Part shown: piece after piece, positions 1 to 8,363 of the stretch | How positions within the stretch are numbered: position 1 is the first letter of the stretch | How the letters are laid out: each line of letters starts with the position of its first letter | Assembly (NCBI RefSeq): GCF_000153185.1 | Contig: NZ_CH724149.1 | Coordinates: 671,661-735,660, forward strand | DNA length: 64,000 bases | Direction: 5' to 3' | Origin: Reinekea blandensis MED297 | GTDB lineage: Bacteria; Pseudomonadota; Gammaproteobacteria; Pseudomonadales; Natronospirillaceae | The notes under the pieces: model-generated | What the model saw: only the letters and a program-made list of their open reading frames with translations | Database searches by the model: none | Told to the model about the DNA's origin: nothing | Translations under genes and position numbers: made by a program

Positions 1-992
1 TGGTGCGTTTCCAGTATCTGTTGCAACTGAAGGGCACTGAGCCGGGGACCGGATTGCTGCACGAGGTGAGCGGACGCCAAACTGGCCAACGCCCCCGCAT
101 CGGCGAAGCTGTAATTTTGGGTGACGCCATACATGAAGGCACCGGCGAAAGTATCTCCGGCTCCCAATGTACTGATCGCCGTTACCCGATGGGCTGGAAC
201 AGGGGTTTCGGTGTGGCCATCGTAAGCGAGGGCTCCGTCCTCGCCCAGCGTAATGACCCATTGATGCGCCAATTTGTTCAGGGTTTCTTTCTGGAGTGAC
301 AGATCGTCGCTGTAAGCCCAGATTTCGGCTTCTTCTTCATTGCAGAACACCAGGTCGACGGGTTCATCCAGCAAGTGGGTCATGCGCTCGCGACAAAGAC
401 GGGCGACCGCCGGGTCACAGAAATTGACGGCGATCTTTTTGCCGAGCCGACGTGCTTCGTCGCGGGCTTTCAGAGCAGCCTGATAACCAGGCTCGGCAAT
501 GAGCAGATGTCCTTCGATGTAAACCCATTCGGCGGCTTGCAGGGCGTCGAGATTCAGATGTTCCGGGCCGATGTAATCGGTAATACCGACATAGGTGTTC
601 ATCGTTCGGGCGGCATCGGGCGTTAACATGACCAGACAGACACCGGTGTGTCCGTCATTGGTTTTTGCATTGTGATCAGTGGCAATGCCCGACTCGACGA
701 GCTGTTGCTGATAAAAACGCCCGTCTTCGTCATCCCCGAGCAAGCAGGAAAAATGACACTGAGCGCCGAGCAACGCCGCAGTGGCAATGGTGTTGGCACC
801 GCTGCCGCCGCCGGATCGGAGGTTCAGTTTGCCACGCTCGGTGGCCGATTGGCGCAGTGTTTGCGAACGTTGAAAGTCGATCAGGGTTCGATGGCTTTTC
901 GCGATGCCAAGGGTCTGCAGGAAGGATTCGCTGACGGCATACTCTTCATCCACCAGCGCGTGTCCAAACGCGTAGATATCCAACTTACCCAT
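1..992 (-). CDS. PfkB-family carbohydrate/nucleoside kinase (adenosine kinase-like), C-terminus cut by window edge
   Basis: Reading from an ATG at 992 down to the window edge gives 330 residues of a PfkB/ribokinase-fold kinase. Visible signatures are the N-terminal start MGKLDIYAFGHALVDEEY, a GGSGANT stretch typical of the substrate-binding Gly-rich loop, and the ATP/anion-hole motif TLGAGDTFAGAF with the catalytic Asp. The length is already close to that of the family, so only a few C-terminal residues are likely missing. Sequences of this type are usually annotated as adenosine kinase or sugar kinase; the true substrate (adenosine, ribose or a hexose) cannot be fixed here. It is divergent from mrcB, and a candidate promoter lies at 1020-1047. 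Confidence 0.88.
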   Translation of the reverse strand, partial: MGKLDIYAFGHALVDEEYAVSESFLQTLGIAKSHRTLIDFQRSQTLRQSATERGKLNLRSGGGSGANTIATAALLGAQCHFSCLLGDDEDGRFYQQQLVESGIATDHNAKTNDGHTGVCLVMLTPDAARTMNTYVGITDYIGPEHLNLDALQAAEWVYIEGHLLIAEPGYQAALKARDEARRLGKKIAVNFCDPAVARLCRERMTHLLDEPVDLVFCNEEEAEIWAYSDDLSLQKETLNKLAHQWVITLGEDGALAYDGHTETPVPAHRVTAISTLGAGDTFAGAFMYGVTQNYSFADAGALASLASAHLVQQSGPRLSALQLQQILETH

Positions 993-1019
993 GATCAGGC
1001 CTTTTGTGAAAAAGCGCGC

Positions 1020-1047
1020 ATTGTAATGAAATTTTCACCGCTGTTAA
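1020..1047 (-). promoter_or_regulatory. Candidate sigma-70 promoter of the PfkB kinase
   Basis: On the minus strand a TTAACA box (1042-1047) is followed after 16 bp by TACAAT (1020-1025). Both differ from consensus by one base. The predicted start near 1013 would give a leader of about 20 nt before the ATG at 992. Confidence 0.45.
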
Positions 1048-1057
1048 TAGTCTCTCC

Positions 1058-1088
1058 TTGAGACTTCTCTGCGGTTCCTCTTTATAAT
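1058..1088 (+). promoter_or_regulatory. Candidate sigma-70 promoter of mrcB, very close to the start codon
   Basis: A perfect TATAAT lies at 1083-1088, with TTGAGA at 1058-1063 (19-bp spacer, longer than ideal). Transcription would begin near 1095, only about 3 nt before the mrcB ATG at 1098. No Shine-Dalgarno sequence is visible between them. Confidence 0.5.
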
Positions 1089-1097
1089 GCGCCGCTT

Positions 1098-3473
1098 ATG
1101 GCAAATAAGACAACTTCCAAAAAACGATCGTCGACGCGCAAAGCCGCGACGAGCACACCCAAACGAACGCGTAAACCGAACACCAAACGGGGCGATACAT
1201 CCAATCGACGCCGCAAAATTCTGCGCCTGACGCTTCAGCTAAGCATGATTTGCGTCACTCTTTTAGCGTTTTGGATGGTTTATCTGAATGCGCAGGTTCG
1301 CGAAGGCTTTGAAGGTCGGCGCTTCAGCATTCCGGCACGAGTCTACAGCGAAGCGCAGGAGCTGTATGCGGGCGCGCCCATTCGACAAACGGACATGATT
1401 CGTCTGCTTGATCAGCTGGGTTACCGCCGGGTCAGTGATCCGGTGCAAGCCGGGCGTTATGCCGTCGGTACGCGCACTATTGAGGTCTATACCCGAGGCT
1501 TTCGGTTCTGGGATGGCGTTGAGCCGGCCCAGCGACTGCGTATGACCTTTGATGATACGGCGATTCGCACGTTGACCAATCGTCAGGGCCAACCGGTTCT
1601 GTTAACACGTCTGGATCCACTGTATCTGGGGCAAATATACCCGGGTGTCACCGAAGACAGGGTTCTATATCGCCTGGACGAGGTCCCACAGCGGATGGTA
1701 CTCGGACTGCTGCTGGTGGAAGATGATCGCTTTTTCAGCCACCACGGCGTGTCCATACGTGGCATCCTGCGTGCGTTAGTGGTCAACCTGACTAACGGCT
1801 CTGCGACTCAAGGTGGCAGCACGCTGACGAATCAGTTGGTTAAAAACCTGTATCTGTCACCGGAAAAAACCCTGACCCGAAAAATCAACGAAGCGCTGAT
1901 GTCGTTGATCCTGGAGTTCCATTACAGCAAGAACGACATTCTCGAAACTTATATGAACGAAGTGTATGTCGGTCAGCAGGGTGCCCGTTCGATCAATGGT
2001 TTTGGTCTGGGCGCGCAGTTTTTCTTCGGCAGTACTCTGGAGGGCTTATCCCTTCACCAGCAGGCCATGTTGGTCGGGCTGATTAAAGGACCTTCCTACT
2101 ACAATCCACGTCGTAACCCGGAGCGGGCCCTGAAGCGGCGAAATCTGGTGTTATCCGTCTGGCACGAACAGGGGCTGATCACGGCGGATGAATACCAGCG
2201 AGCCCAGTCTGCGCCGCTGGACGTTTCCAAAACACCAGGTCAGGCAAGATTCCCGGCATTTATGGCCAGCTTAAGGGATCAGTTGTCCCGGGACTATCGT
2301 AAAGACGATCTGATGGCCGAAGGCCTGTCGGTGTTTACCACTCTGGACCCTGTTGCTCAGGCTGTGCTTGAGACGCAACTGGCGTCTGGCGTTGAAGCGG
2401 CGGAAGCCGGATATCGGATAGACACCGGCGCTTTGCAGGGCGCGGCCATCCTGACGCGGCCATCGACGGGTGACATTCTGGCCGTCGTGGGGGACCGGGA
2501 GCCAAAGCAGTCTGGCTTTAACCGAGCGGCGGATGCGCGCCGTCAGGTCGGTTCCTTGATGAAACCGGCGGTCTATCTGGCCGCCATTGAGTCGGGAAAA
2601 AGTCTGGCCAGTCCGGTCAGTGATGAACCGGTACAGGTTCAAGCCGGTGACGGCACCATCTGGTCGCCCAATAATTACGACAAACAAAGCCACGGCCAGC
2701 CTATTCTGGTGGATGCACTGGCCAAATCCTATAACCAGGCAACCGCCCGCTTAGGTATGGAAATAGGCTTGGCTAAGGTATTTGATGTCATTGATCGGCT
2801 CGGTGTTGATGGCGATATTCCGCCAGTACCATCGGTCATGCTCGGTGCGCACAGCATGTCACCGATGCAGATTGCGCAGATGTATCAGACCATTGCCGGC
2901 AACGGTTTTTATACGCCGCTGAACATGATTCGGGCGGTGTCTCATCCAGAGCAGGGTGTGATTCAGCGGTTTGATCTGAATGTCAGTCAGCGCTTCGAGC
3001 CTGCCGATATTTATCTGTTGCAGGCCGCGCTCCATGAAACCACTTTGAATGGTACGGCGGCAAGAATATCCCGCTCATTACCGTCAGACTGGTGGGTTGC
3101 GGGTAAGACCGGTACAACGGACGATAACCGGGATGCCTGGTTTGCGGGCTTTACCGGGGATCGTCAGCTCGTAGTCTGGGTCGGTCGTGATGACAATCAG
3201 CCAACGCCATTAACCGGTTCCAGCGGCGCGTTACCAATCTGGATTAATGTCATGGATCAGCTTAAACCGCTTCAGGAGCGTCGTGGCCGACCCGTTAACG
3301 TGACGACGGTCCTCGTTAATGATGCCGGTGCTGCAGTCCCGGACTGGTGTGACGGTGCTCGCGGTTTGCCTTTCAAAGCTGGCACCGAACCGGCTCGCAG
3401 CTTAAGCTGTCAGTCAGATGTGAAACAACCGGATACTGAGAAAGAGACATGGTGGCAAAAACTGTTCGGCTGA
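1098..3473 (+). CDS. mrcB: Penicillin-binding protein 1B, bifunctional peptidoglycan glycosyltransferase/transpeptidase
   Basis: This is a 791-residue class A penicillin-binding protein that polymerises lipid II and crosslinks peptidoglycan in the periplasm. A long Lys/Arg-rich cytoplasmic tail (about 1-45) precedes one membrane helix (about 46-66). A UB2H-like segment (about 75-155) marks the PBP1B rather than PBP1A type and is the expected docking site of the lipoprotein activator LpoB. The GT51 domain has the catalytic Glu208 in an EDDRFFSHHG motif. The transpeptidase has SLMK with Ser486, SYN at 544 and KTGTT with Lys670. The next in-frame Met is inside the membrane helix, so the ATG at 1098 is the credible start even though no ribosome-binding site precedes it. 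The stop overlaps the next gene by 25 bp. Confidence 0.97.
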   Translation: MANKTTSKKRSSTRKAATSTPKRTRKPNTKRGDTSNRRRKILRLTLQLSMICVTLLAFWMVYLNAQVREGFEGRRFSIPARVYSEAQELYAGAPIRQTDMIRLLDQLGYRRVSDPVQAGRYAVGTRTIEVYTRGFRFWDGVEPAQRLRMTFDDTAIRTLTNRQGQPVLLTRLDPLYLGQIYPGVTEDRVLYRLDEVPQRMVLGLLLVEDDRFFSHHGVSIRGILRALVVNLTNGSATQGGSTLTNQLVKNLYLSPEKTLTRKINEALMSLILEFHYSKNDILETYMNEVYVGQQGARSINGFGLGAQFFFGSTLEGLSLHQQAMLVGLIKGPSYYNPRRNPERALKRRNLVLSVWHEQGLITADEYQRAQSAPLDVSKTPGQARFPAFMASLRDQLSRDYRKDDLMAEGLSVFTTLDPVAQAVLETQLASGVEAAEAGYRIDTGALQGAAILTRPSTGDILAVVGDREPKQSGFNRAADARRQVGSLMKPAVYLAAIESGKSLASPVSDEPVQVQAGDGTIWSPNNYDKQSHGQPILVDALAKSYNQATARLGMEIGLAKVFDVIDRLGVDGDIPPVPSVMLGAHSMSPMQIAQMYQTIAGNGFYTPLNMIRAVSHPEQGVIQRFDLNVSQRFEPADIYLLQAALHETTLNGTAARISRSLPSDWWVAGKTGTTDDNRDAWFAGFTGDRQLVVWVGRDDNQPTPLTGSSGALPIWINVMDQLKPLQERRGRPVNVTTVLVNDAGAAVPDWCDGARGLPFKAGTEPARSLSCQSDVKQPDTEKETWWQKLFG

Positions 3474-4069
3474 TGGCCGTATCGGCGGTCCTGATACTCG
3501 CGGGCTGTCAAACAATTCCGCTGAACGAGCCGGTGGCTGCTCAGGATGCCAGACGTCAGGCAAACGAGCCGGAGCAGATTGAGGTCCCGGATGCACCAGA
3601 AGATGGAGGGCAGGCAAGCGATGCCATTCCTGTAGTCGAGTCGCAGGCTGACGTGATGTCTTCCGAGACAACAGCTGACACATCCGACCAACCTGATACC
3701 GTTACGGCCTCTGAACCGGAAGAACCCGCACCCTCGCCGGAGCGGGTCGTCACCCGTCTACAGCAGCAGGCGTTGCAGTTGCAGGCGGAAGGGCGATGGG
3801 CGGAAGCCGAGTTGATTCTTGAACGTGCGTTAAGAATTGACGCGGAAAAAGTGGATATCTACCACCAGTTAGCCACTGTTCGTCTGGGTCAACAGCGTTT
3901 TTCTGAAGCCGAGCAGATTGCCCTGAAAGGGCTGTCGTTAACCGACGAAACCCCGAAATACAAAGCCTCACTTTGGGAAGTGATTGCTCAATGCCGATCA
4001 GCAATGGGCAATGTATCCGGTGCGACGGAAGCCCGTACTGAGATGCGACGTTGGATGGCGGCAGAGTAA
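3449..4069 (+). CDS. TPR-containing lipoprotein
   Basis: This 206-residue protein has a lipoprotein signal peptide with the lipobox LILAGC, giving a lipidated Cys near residue 20. A Glu/Pro/Ser/Thr-rich linker follows (about 25-95), then a helical region (about 100-200) resembling two to three tetratricopeptide units (RWAEAELILERALRIDAEK, then RFSEAEQIALKGLSL). Its overlap with the 3' end of mrcB suggests co-transcription and a role in the cell envelope near PBP1B. It could serve as an accessory to PBP1B, but it is not recognisably LpoB and no function is established here. Confidence 0.85.
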   Translation: MVAKTVRLMAVSAVLILAGCQTIPLNEPVAAQDARRQANEPEQIEVPDAPEDGGQASDAIPVVESQADVMSSETTADTSDQPDTVTASEPEEPAPSPERVVTRLQQQALQLQAEGRWAEAELILERALRIDAEKVDIYHQLATVRLGQQRFSEAEQIALKGLSLTDETPKYKASLWEVIAQCRSAMGNVSGATEARTEMRRWMAAE

Positions 4070-4071
4070 CG

Positions 4072-4557
4072 ATGACCGCTAAGATTCTCGTGAGTGCCTG
4101 CCTGTTGGGCGATCGTGTTCGTTATGATGGCGCGGACAACAGTGTCAGCAATGACTGGTTACAGCGCTGGAAAGAGGAAGGCAGGCTCGTGCCGGTGTGT
4201 CCGGAAGTCAGTGGTGGCTTACCGATACCTCGGCCACCGTCGGAGATCCAGGGTGGCAATGGCGAAGATGTGCTGAGTCAGCAAGCATCGATTGTTGACA
4301 TCCATGGGCGCGACGTCACCCGTGAGTTTCTTGTCGGTGCAGAACAGGCTCTGGCGACGGCGCAGAAGTACGGCTGTCGATTTGCGCTGCTGGCGGCTCG
4401 GTCGCCCTCCTGTGGTAATGAGCAAATCTACGATGGCACCTTCAGTGGAGCGTTAATACCGGGCGCGGGTGCGACCGCTGCGTTGCTCAAACAAAATGGG
4501 ATACAGGTGTTTAATCAGGCGCAGATCGTCGCGTTGGCCGAGCAGCTGAAAGACTGA
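4072..4557 (+). CDS. DUF523 family protein
   Basis: This short protein (161 residues from the ATG at 4072) has the DUF523 hallmarks: ILVSACLLGDRVRYDG at the N-terminus, VPVCPEVSGGLPIPRPP in the middle, and ARSPSCGNEQIYDG. Its conserved cysteines (ACLLG, CPE, SCG) suggest metal or substrate binding. An in-frame ATG at 4051 would overlap the preceding gene and add seven residues; 4072, two bases after the upstream stop, is preferred. The family has no settled biochemical role. In many bacteria it stands alone or fused to DUF1722; here it is the single-domain form. Confidence 0.87.
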   Translation: MTAKILVSACLLGDRVRYDGADNSVSNDWLQRWKEEGRLVPVCPEVSGGLPIPRPPSEIQGGNGEDVLSQQASIVDIHGRDVTREFLVGAEQALATAQKYGCRFALLAARSPSCGNEQIYDGTFSGALIPGAGATAALLKQNGIQVFNQAQIVALAEQLKD

Positions 4558-4586
4558 TTTCAACAACACAGGCCAGGGAGAGGAAT

Positions 4587-6446
4587 GTGACGACTTGTTT
4601 GATCATTTCGGATGCCGTCGAGGATACCCGGAAAATCCAATCGCTGATTGCGGACGGCTGTTATATCAGCATCGTCAGATGGCCATCTCAACAAGAATGG
4701 CTCAGTTCTTATGACGACTGGGTGTTGTGGCTTTCAGATACGGACCTGCGAGGAGTTCTGAAGGCCAGCCTGGATCGTAAACCCAGACTTCACCTGTTGC
4801 GTCACCCGGACGCTACCCACAGCTTCAGAGGGTTAGGGCTGAATCGATGCCCGTCACAATGGTCTGGGTCCACAGAATCTCTGGAGACGCTTGATGTTGA
4901 TCTGTTGCAGGCAAACGATGAGCTGGTGCTGAACAAAGTCGTCGTTGGTCGTGCCTTTACTTACCAGCCGGGTGGGCATGCGCATTCACTCTGGCAACGA
5001 CTGAAAATAGCCTGGGCGCAGTTGCGCCGATTACCGCAATATCAGCCGCTCGCGCTGACGGTTGAGGGATCTCAGGACCAGAAACTTAAGACGGCTGTTC
5101 TCGGAATCAGCCTGATGGCTCATGCTGAGAGTTCCAGTTTATCGCGTAGCATTCTCCCCGATCACTCGGCCAATGACGGACTGTTTTACGCGCTGTTGGT
5201 GGCTCCGCTGAGCATTATGCAGATGTTGCGTGCTGTAGTGGCGGAATCGATGCGCAGTGCCAGTCAGCAAACCGGGTTTCTTGGCATTCTTCGGGTAGCC
5301 GGGCTACGTGTTCATGCCTTGAGATCGTTTCGCTATTCGGTGGATGAACAGGTTCATCAGGCCAGTGTGCTTGACTTAACTGTCCTAAAGGGAGCCGTGC
5401 GCCTGGCAGTTCCGGAAGCCTCTGGCTGGGAACACTGTCAGATGGCCGGTCGCTCTTCCTGGCGAGTACAGGCGCTCCCCTCCAGTGCTGAGACCGTGAC
5501 GGCGCTGACGGCCAAACCTTTGCCGTTGATCCGGCATGCTTCGGCAGAGGACTTCAGAGAGCTGTATCAGACGCTTCGCGACAACGCGCGCATCACGAGC
5601 GGTTACGTGGTGTTTATGATTCTTTCAGTATTGTTGGCCGGGTTCGGTCTTTATGCGGACTCAGCGCCCGTAATTATTGGCGCGATGATCTTGGCACCGT
5701 TAATGGCCCCGATTGTTTCATTGGCGATGGGGTTAACGCGGCAAGATTTTCAGTTGATGAAAAGCAGTGCCCAGACCGTCCTGATTGGTGTGCTGGTCGC
5801 ACTGGGTGTGTCCATGGTGTTAAGTTTCCTGCTGCCGTTAACGCTGGAAACGTCAGAGATCAGCGCTCGGCTGCGTCCAACATTGCTGGATTTAGGCGTC
5901 GCGATTCTGTCTGGTATTGCTGGCGCATACGCCCATGCCCGTTCGGAAGCTGCAAAAAGCCTGGCAGGCGTGGCGATTGCCGTCGCTTTGGTGCCGCCTT
6001 TGGCAGTCTCTGGCATTGGTCTGGGTTGGTTTTCGGCTGATGTCGCCTTGGGAGCCCTGTTGTTGTTCATTACCAACCTGGCGGGCATTGTCTTCGCAGC
6101 GTCACTGACGTTTCTGTTGCTCGGCTTTGCACCCTTCGCCCGGGCTCGTAAAGGTTTGATGACCTCTGCGATCGCGGTGCTGCTGGTCAGCATACCTTTG
6201 GCTTTCAGCTTTCAGCAGCTTGCTAGGGAAGCCGCCATTGTTGATCTGTTCCAACAGGTCAGCTCACCGTCGCTCGACGTTCGATCGGTGCGGGTTCTGA
6301 GTTCCGGTCAACCCGTACAGATTCGTTTGGATATTGTACGTCGCGACAATGCCGATTCCGTTCGAATTCAAGCACTGAAACAAGCATTGGAAGATCGCTT
6401 GTCACAACCGGTGTTACTCGAAGTGACCTGGATTGATCAATATTGA
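4587..6446 (+). CDS. DUF389 membrane protein with lipid-kinase-like N-terminal half
   Basis: This 619-residue protein starts at GTG with an AGGGAGAGG ribosome-binding site a few bases upstream. Residues about 330-545 carry six or so hydrophobic segments with the DUF389 pattern (SGYVVFMILSVLLAGFGLYA, VIIGAMILAPLMAPI, VAIAVALVPPLAVSGIGLG). A soluble tail follows (about 550-619). The N-terminal half (about 120-290) resembles the C-terminal subdomain of diacylglycerol/sphingosine kinases (NDGLFYALLVAPLS, later SVDEQVHQ then VRLAVPEA), but I see no GGDGT catalytic loop. It is probably non-catalytic or regulatory. The function of DUF389 proteins is unknown. It is convergent with glnA, with which it shares a terminator. 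Confidence 0.85.
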   Translation: MTTCLIISDAVEDTRKIQSLIADGCYISIVRWPSQQEWLSSYDDWVLWLSDTDLRGVLKASLDRKPRLHLLRHPDATHSFRGLGLNRCPSQWSGSTESLETLDVDLLQANDELVLNKVVVGRAFTYQPGGHAHSLWQRLKIAWAQLRRLPQYQPLALTVEGSQDQKLKTAVLGISLMAHAESSSLSRSILPDHSANDGLFYALLVAPLSIMQMLRAVVAESMRSASQQTGFLGILRVAGLRVHALRSFRYSVDEQVHQASVLDLTVLKGAVRLAVPEASGWEHCQMAGRSSWRVQALPSSAETVTALTAKPLPLIRHASAEDFRELYQTLRDNARITSGYVVFMILSVLLAGFGLYADSAPVIIGAMILAPLMAPIVSLAMGLTRQDFQLMKSSAQTVLIGVLVALGVSMVLSFLLPLTLETSEISARLRPTLLDLGVAILSGIAGAYAHARSEAAKSLAGVAIAVALVPPLAVSGIGLGWFSADVALGALLLFITNLAGIVFAASLTFLLLGFAPFARARKGLMTSAIAVLLVSIPLAFSFQQLAREAAIVDLFQQVSSPSLDVRSVRVLSSGQPVQIRLDIVRRDNADSVRIQALKQALEDRLSQPVLLEVTWIDQY

Positions 6447-6512
6447 CCCCTGGGTTTTTATTGAATGGATATGCATTTTTGTCAGCTAACTTAAGGGTTC
6501 TGAGTCATAAAA

Positions 6513-6535
6513 AAACCCCGCGCAATGCGGGGTTT
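6513..6535. terminator. Bidirectional intrinsic terminator between the DUF389 gene and glnA
   Basis: A perfect 9-bp stem, AAACCCCGC paired with GCGGGGTTT around a 5-nt loop, is preceded by an A-run and followed by GTTTCGATTTT. It can therefore stop transcription from either side of this convergent gene pair. Confidence 0.85.
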
Positions 6536-6577
6536 CGATTTTGACTCTTTTGATCTGTTGCTGTTTTTTACAGTCTT

Positions 6578-7984
6578 TTAGATCGAGTAGTACATGTCGA
6601 ACTCAACAGGGTGAGTCGTCATGTTCAGTCGAGTGACTTCTTCCATCTTCAGCTCGATGTAGGCGTCAATGACGTCATCGTCGAACACGCCACCGGCTTT
6701 CAGGAACTCACGGTCTGCACTCAGGGCATCCAGAGCTTCTTTCAGCGAAGTCGCAACGGTTGGGTAGCTGTCGGCTTCTTCTTTTGGCAGGTCATACAGG
6801 TCTTTGTCCGCTGCATCGCCAGGGTGGATCTTGTTCAGAACACCGTCCAGGCCAGCCATCAGGTAAGCAGAGAACATCAGGTATGGGTTGGCTGATGGGT
6901 CACCGAAGCGAACTTCGATGCGCTTGCCTTTCGGGCTGTTCACGTATGGGATACGGATAGAAGCGGAACGGTTACGGGCTGAATAAGCCAGCATGACCGG
7001 AGCTTCGAAGCCAGGAACCAGACGCTTATATGAGTTGGTCGACGCGTTCGCGAATGCGTTCAGTGCACGAGCGTGCTTGATGATACCGCCAACGTAGAAC
7101 AGAGCGGTTTCAGACAGGCCTGCGTAGTCGTCACCAGCAAACTGGTTAACACCGTCTTTGGAGAAAGACATGTGAACGTGCATACCAGAACCGTTGTCAC
7201 CAACGATTGGCTTAGGCATGAACGTGGCTGTTTTGCCATACGCGTGTGCAACGTTGTGGACACAGTACTTCAGGATCTGAACTTCGTCAGCTTTCTTCGT
7301 CAGTGTGTTGGCACCAACACCGATTTCACACTGACCAGCGGTACCCACTTCGTGGTGGTGTACTTCAATTTCCAGACCCATGGCTTCCATTGCGTCACAC
7401 ATTTGTGCACGGATTTCATGCAGACTGTCGACTGGAGGTACTGGGAAGTAACCGCCTTTCACACCAGGACGGTGACCGAGGTTGCCGTCTTCGTATACTT
7501 TCTCAGAAGACCAGGCCGCTTCTTCAGAATCGATCTTGTAGAAAGCGCCAGACATATCCGCGCCCCACTTGATGTCATCAAATACGAAGAACTCTGGTTC
7601 TGGACCGAACATCGCAGAATCACCCAGTCCGGTAGACTTCAGATACTCTTCAGCACGGATCGCAACAGAACGAGGGTCACGGTTGTAGCCTTCACCAGTA
7701 GATGGCTCAACAATGTTACAGCGAACAATTACAGTCGCGTCTTCAGTGAACGGATCCAGAACGGAAGCAGAATCGTCTGGCATCAGGATCATGTCGGACT
7801 CGTTAATGCCTTTCCAGCCTTCAATGGAGGAACCATCGAACATTTTTCCGTCTTGGAAGAAGTCTTCATCGACTTCAGAGGCCGGAATGGTTACGTGCTG
7901 CTCTTTACCCTTAGTATCGGTAAAGCGCAGATCAATCCAGCGGGCTTCGTTATCTTTAATCAGCGAAAGCGTATTTGATGACAT
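6578..7984 (-). CDS. glnA: Glutamine synthetase type I
   Basis: This is a 468-residue GlnA that converts glutamate, ammonia and ATP to glutamine. The start is the ATG at 7984 ([15 protein letters not shown]), which has a GGAG ribosome-binding site just upstream and gives the usual length; the longer frame to 8089 has no support. Recognisable elements are the N-terminal beta-grasp region with DGSSIEGW, the metal/glutamate site [21 protein letters not shown], the ammonia/ATP region NGSGMHVH, and the adenylylation loop LYDLP with Tyr397, the residue modified by GlnE in the I-beta subclass. Nitrogen control is indicated by the sigma-54 promoter at 8090-8105 and NtrC-like sites further upstream. 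No ntrBC genes follow in this window. Confidence 0.98.
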   Translation of the reverse strand: MSSNTLSLIKDNEARWIDLRFTDTKGKEQHVTIPASEVDEDFFQDGKMFDGSSIEGWKGINESDMILMPDDSASVLDPFTEDATVIVRCNIVEPSTGEGYNRDPRSVAIRAEEYLKSTGLGDSAMFGPEPEFFVFDDIKWGADMSGAFYKIDSEEAAWSSEKVYEDGNLGHRPGVKGGYFPVPPVDSLHEIRAQMCDAMEAMGLEIEVHHHEVGTAGQCEIGVGANTLTKKADEVQILKYCVHNVAHAYGKTATFMPKPIVGDNGSGMHVHMSFSKDGVNQFAGDDYAGLSETALFYVGGIIKHARALNAFANASTNSYKRLVPGFEAPVMLAYSARNRSASIRIPYVNSPKGKRIEVRFGDPSANPYLMFSAYLMAGLDGVLNKIHPGDAADKDLYDLPKEEADSYPTVATSLKEALDALSADREFLKAGGVFDDDVIDAYIELKMEEVTRLNMTTHPVEFDMYYSI

Positions 7985-8089
7985 TTGACATCTCCATTGG
8001 TTATTTTGCGCCCGGTGGCCGAGCGATTCATTCGTGGCTGCCGAAAGAGCAGACTCTTTCATTGAAAGCACTAACAGTGTGCATCGCAA

Positions 8090-8105
8090 TGCAAGTGATA
8101 TGCCA
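8090..8105 (-). promoter_or_regulatory. Sigma-54 promoter of glnA
   Basis: The minus strand reads TGGCATATCACTTGCA. This matches the RpoN consensus TGGCAC-N5-TTGCA with one mismatch and the required 12-bp offset between the GG and GC dinucleotides. It would start transcription near 8079, about 95 nt before the glnA ATG. Confidence 0.85.
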
Positions 8106-8199
8106 CAAGACTAAGCCCTTGAGCAACGCGGCTTTCAGACGCAGAGGGTAACAAGTGTACAGCTGTGCGTGCGTCATTATGGGTCATTTTAGGAATTGC

Positions 8200-8229
8200 T
8201 GCACCAACTAAGTGCGCTGTTTTGGTGCG
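8200..8229. promoter_or_regulatory. Two overlapping NtrC-type enhancer sites
   Basis: TGCACC-N5-AGTGCG (8200-8216) and TGCGCT-N5-GGTGCG (8213-8229) each match about 10 of 12 positions of the NtrC dyad TGCACY-N5-GGTGCA. Their centres lie roughly 129 and 142 bp upstream of the predicted sigma-54 start, comparable with the enteric glnAp2 enhancer. Confidence 0.65.
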
Positions 8230-8322
8230 TACTGATCCGGCAAGCATTCCACGGCGGAACAGGACGGTGGGAAAGCTGGTTAAAAGACAACCTTGAGACC
8301 GGTAAACCTGAGCACAACATGG

Positions 8323-8331
8323 TGGTATACT
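8323..8331 (+). promoter_or_regulatory. Candidate extended -10 promoter of thiI
   Basis: TGGTATACT (TGn plus a TATACT box, 8326-8331) lies 32 bp before the thiI ATG. No convincing -35 box is seen at normal spacing, as is common for extended -10 promoters. Confidence 0.4.
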
Positions 8332-8363
8332 CTCGCGCTTTTCTGGAACCAGCCCTCAGCCGT

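Noticed and set aside
7073-7978. A 301-codon open frame antisense to glnA
   Set aside because: It lies entirely within the glutamine synthetase gene, has no family-like motifs, and is the usual shadow of a strongly biased coding strand.
8293-8331. Standard -35/-10 promoter for thiI using TTGAGA at 8293
   Set aside because: The spacing to TATACT is 27 bp, too long; only the extended -10 interpretation is kept.
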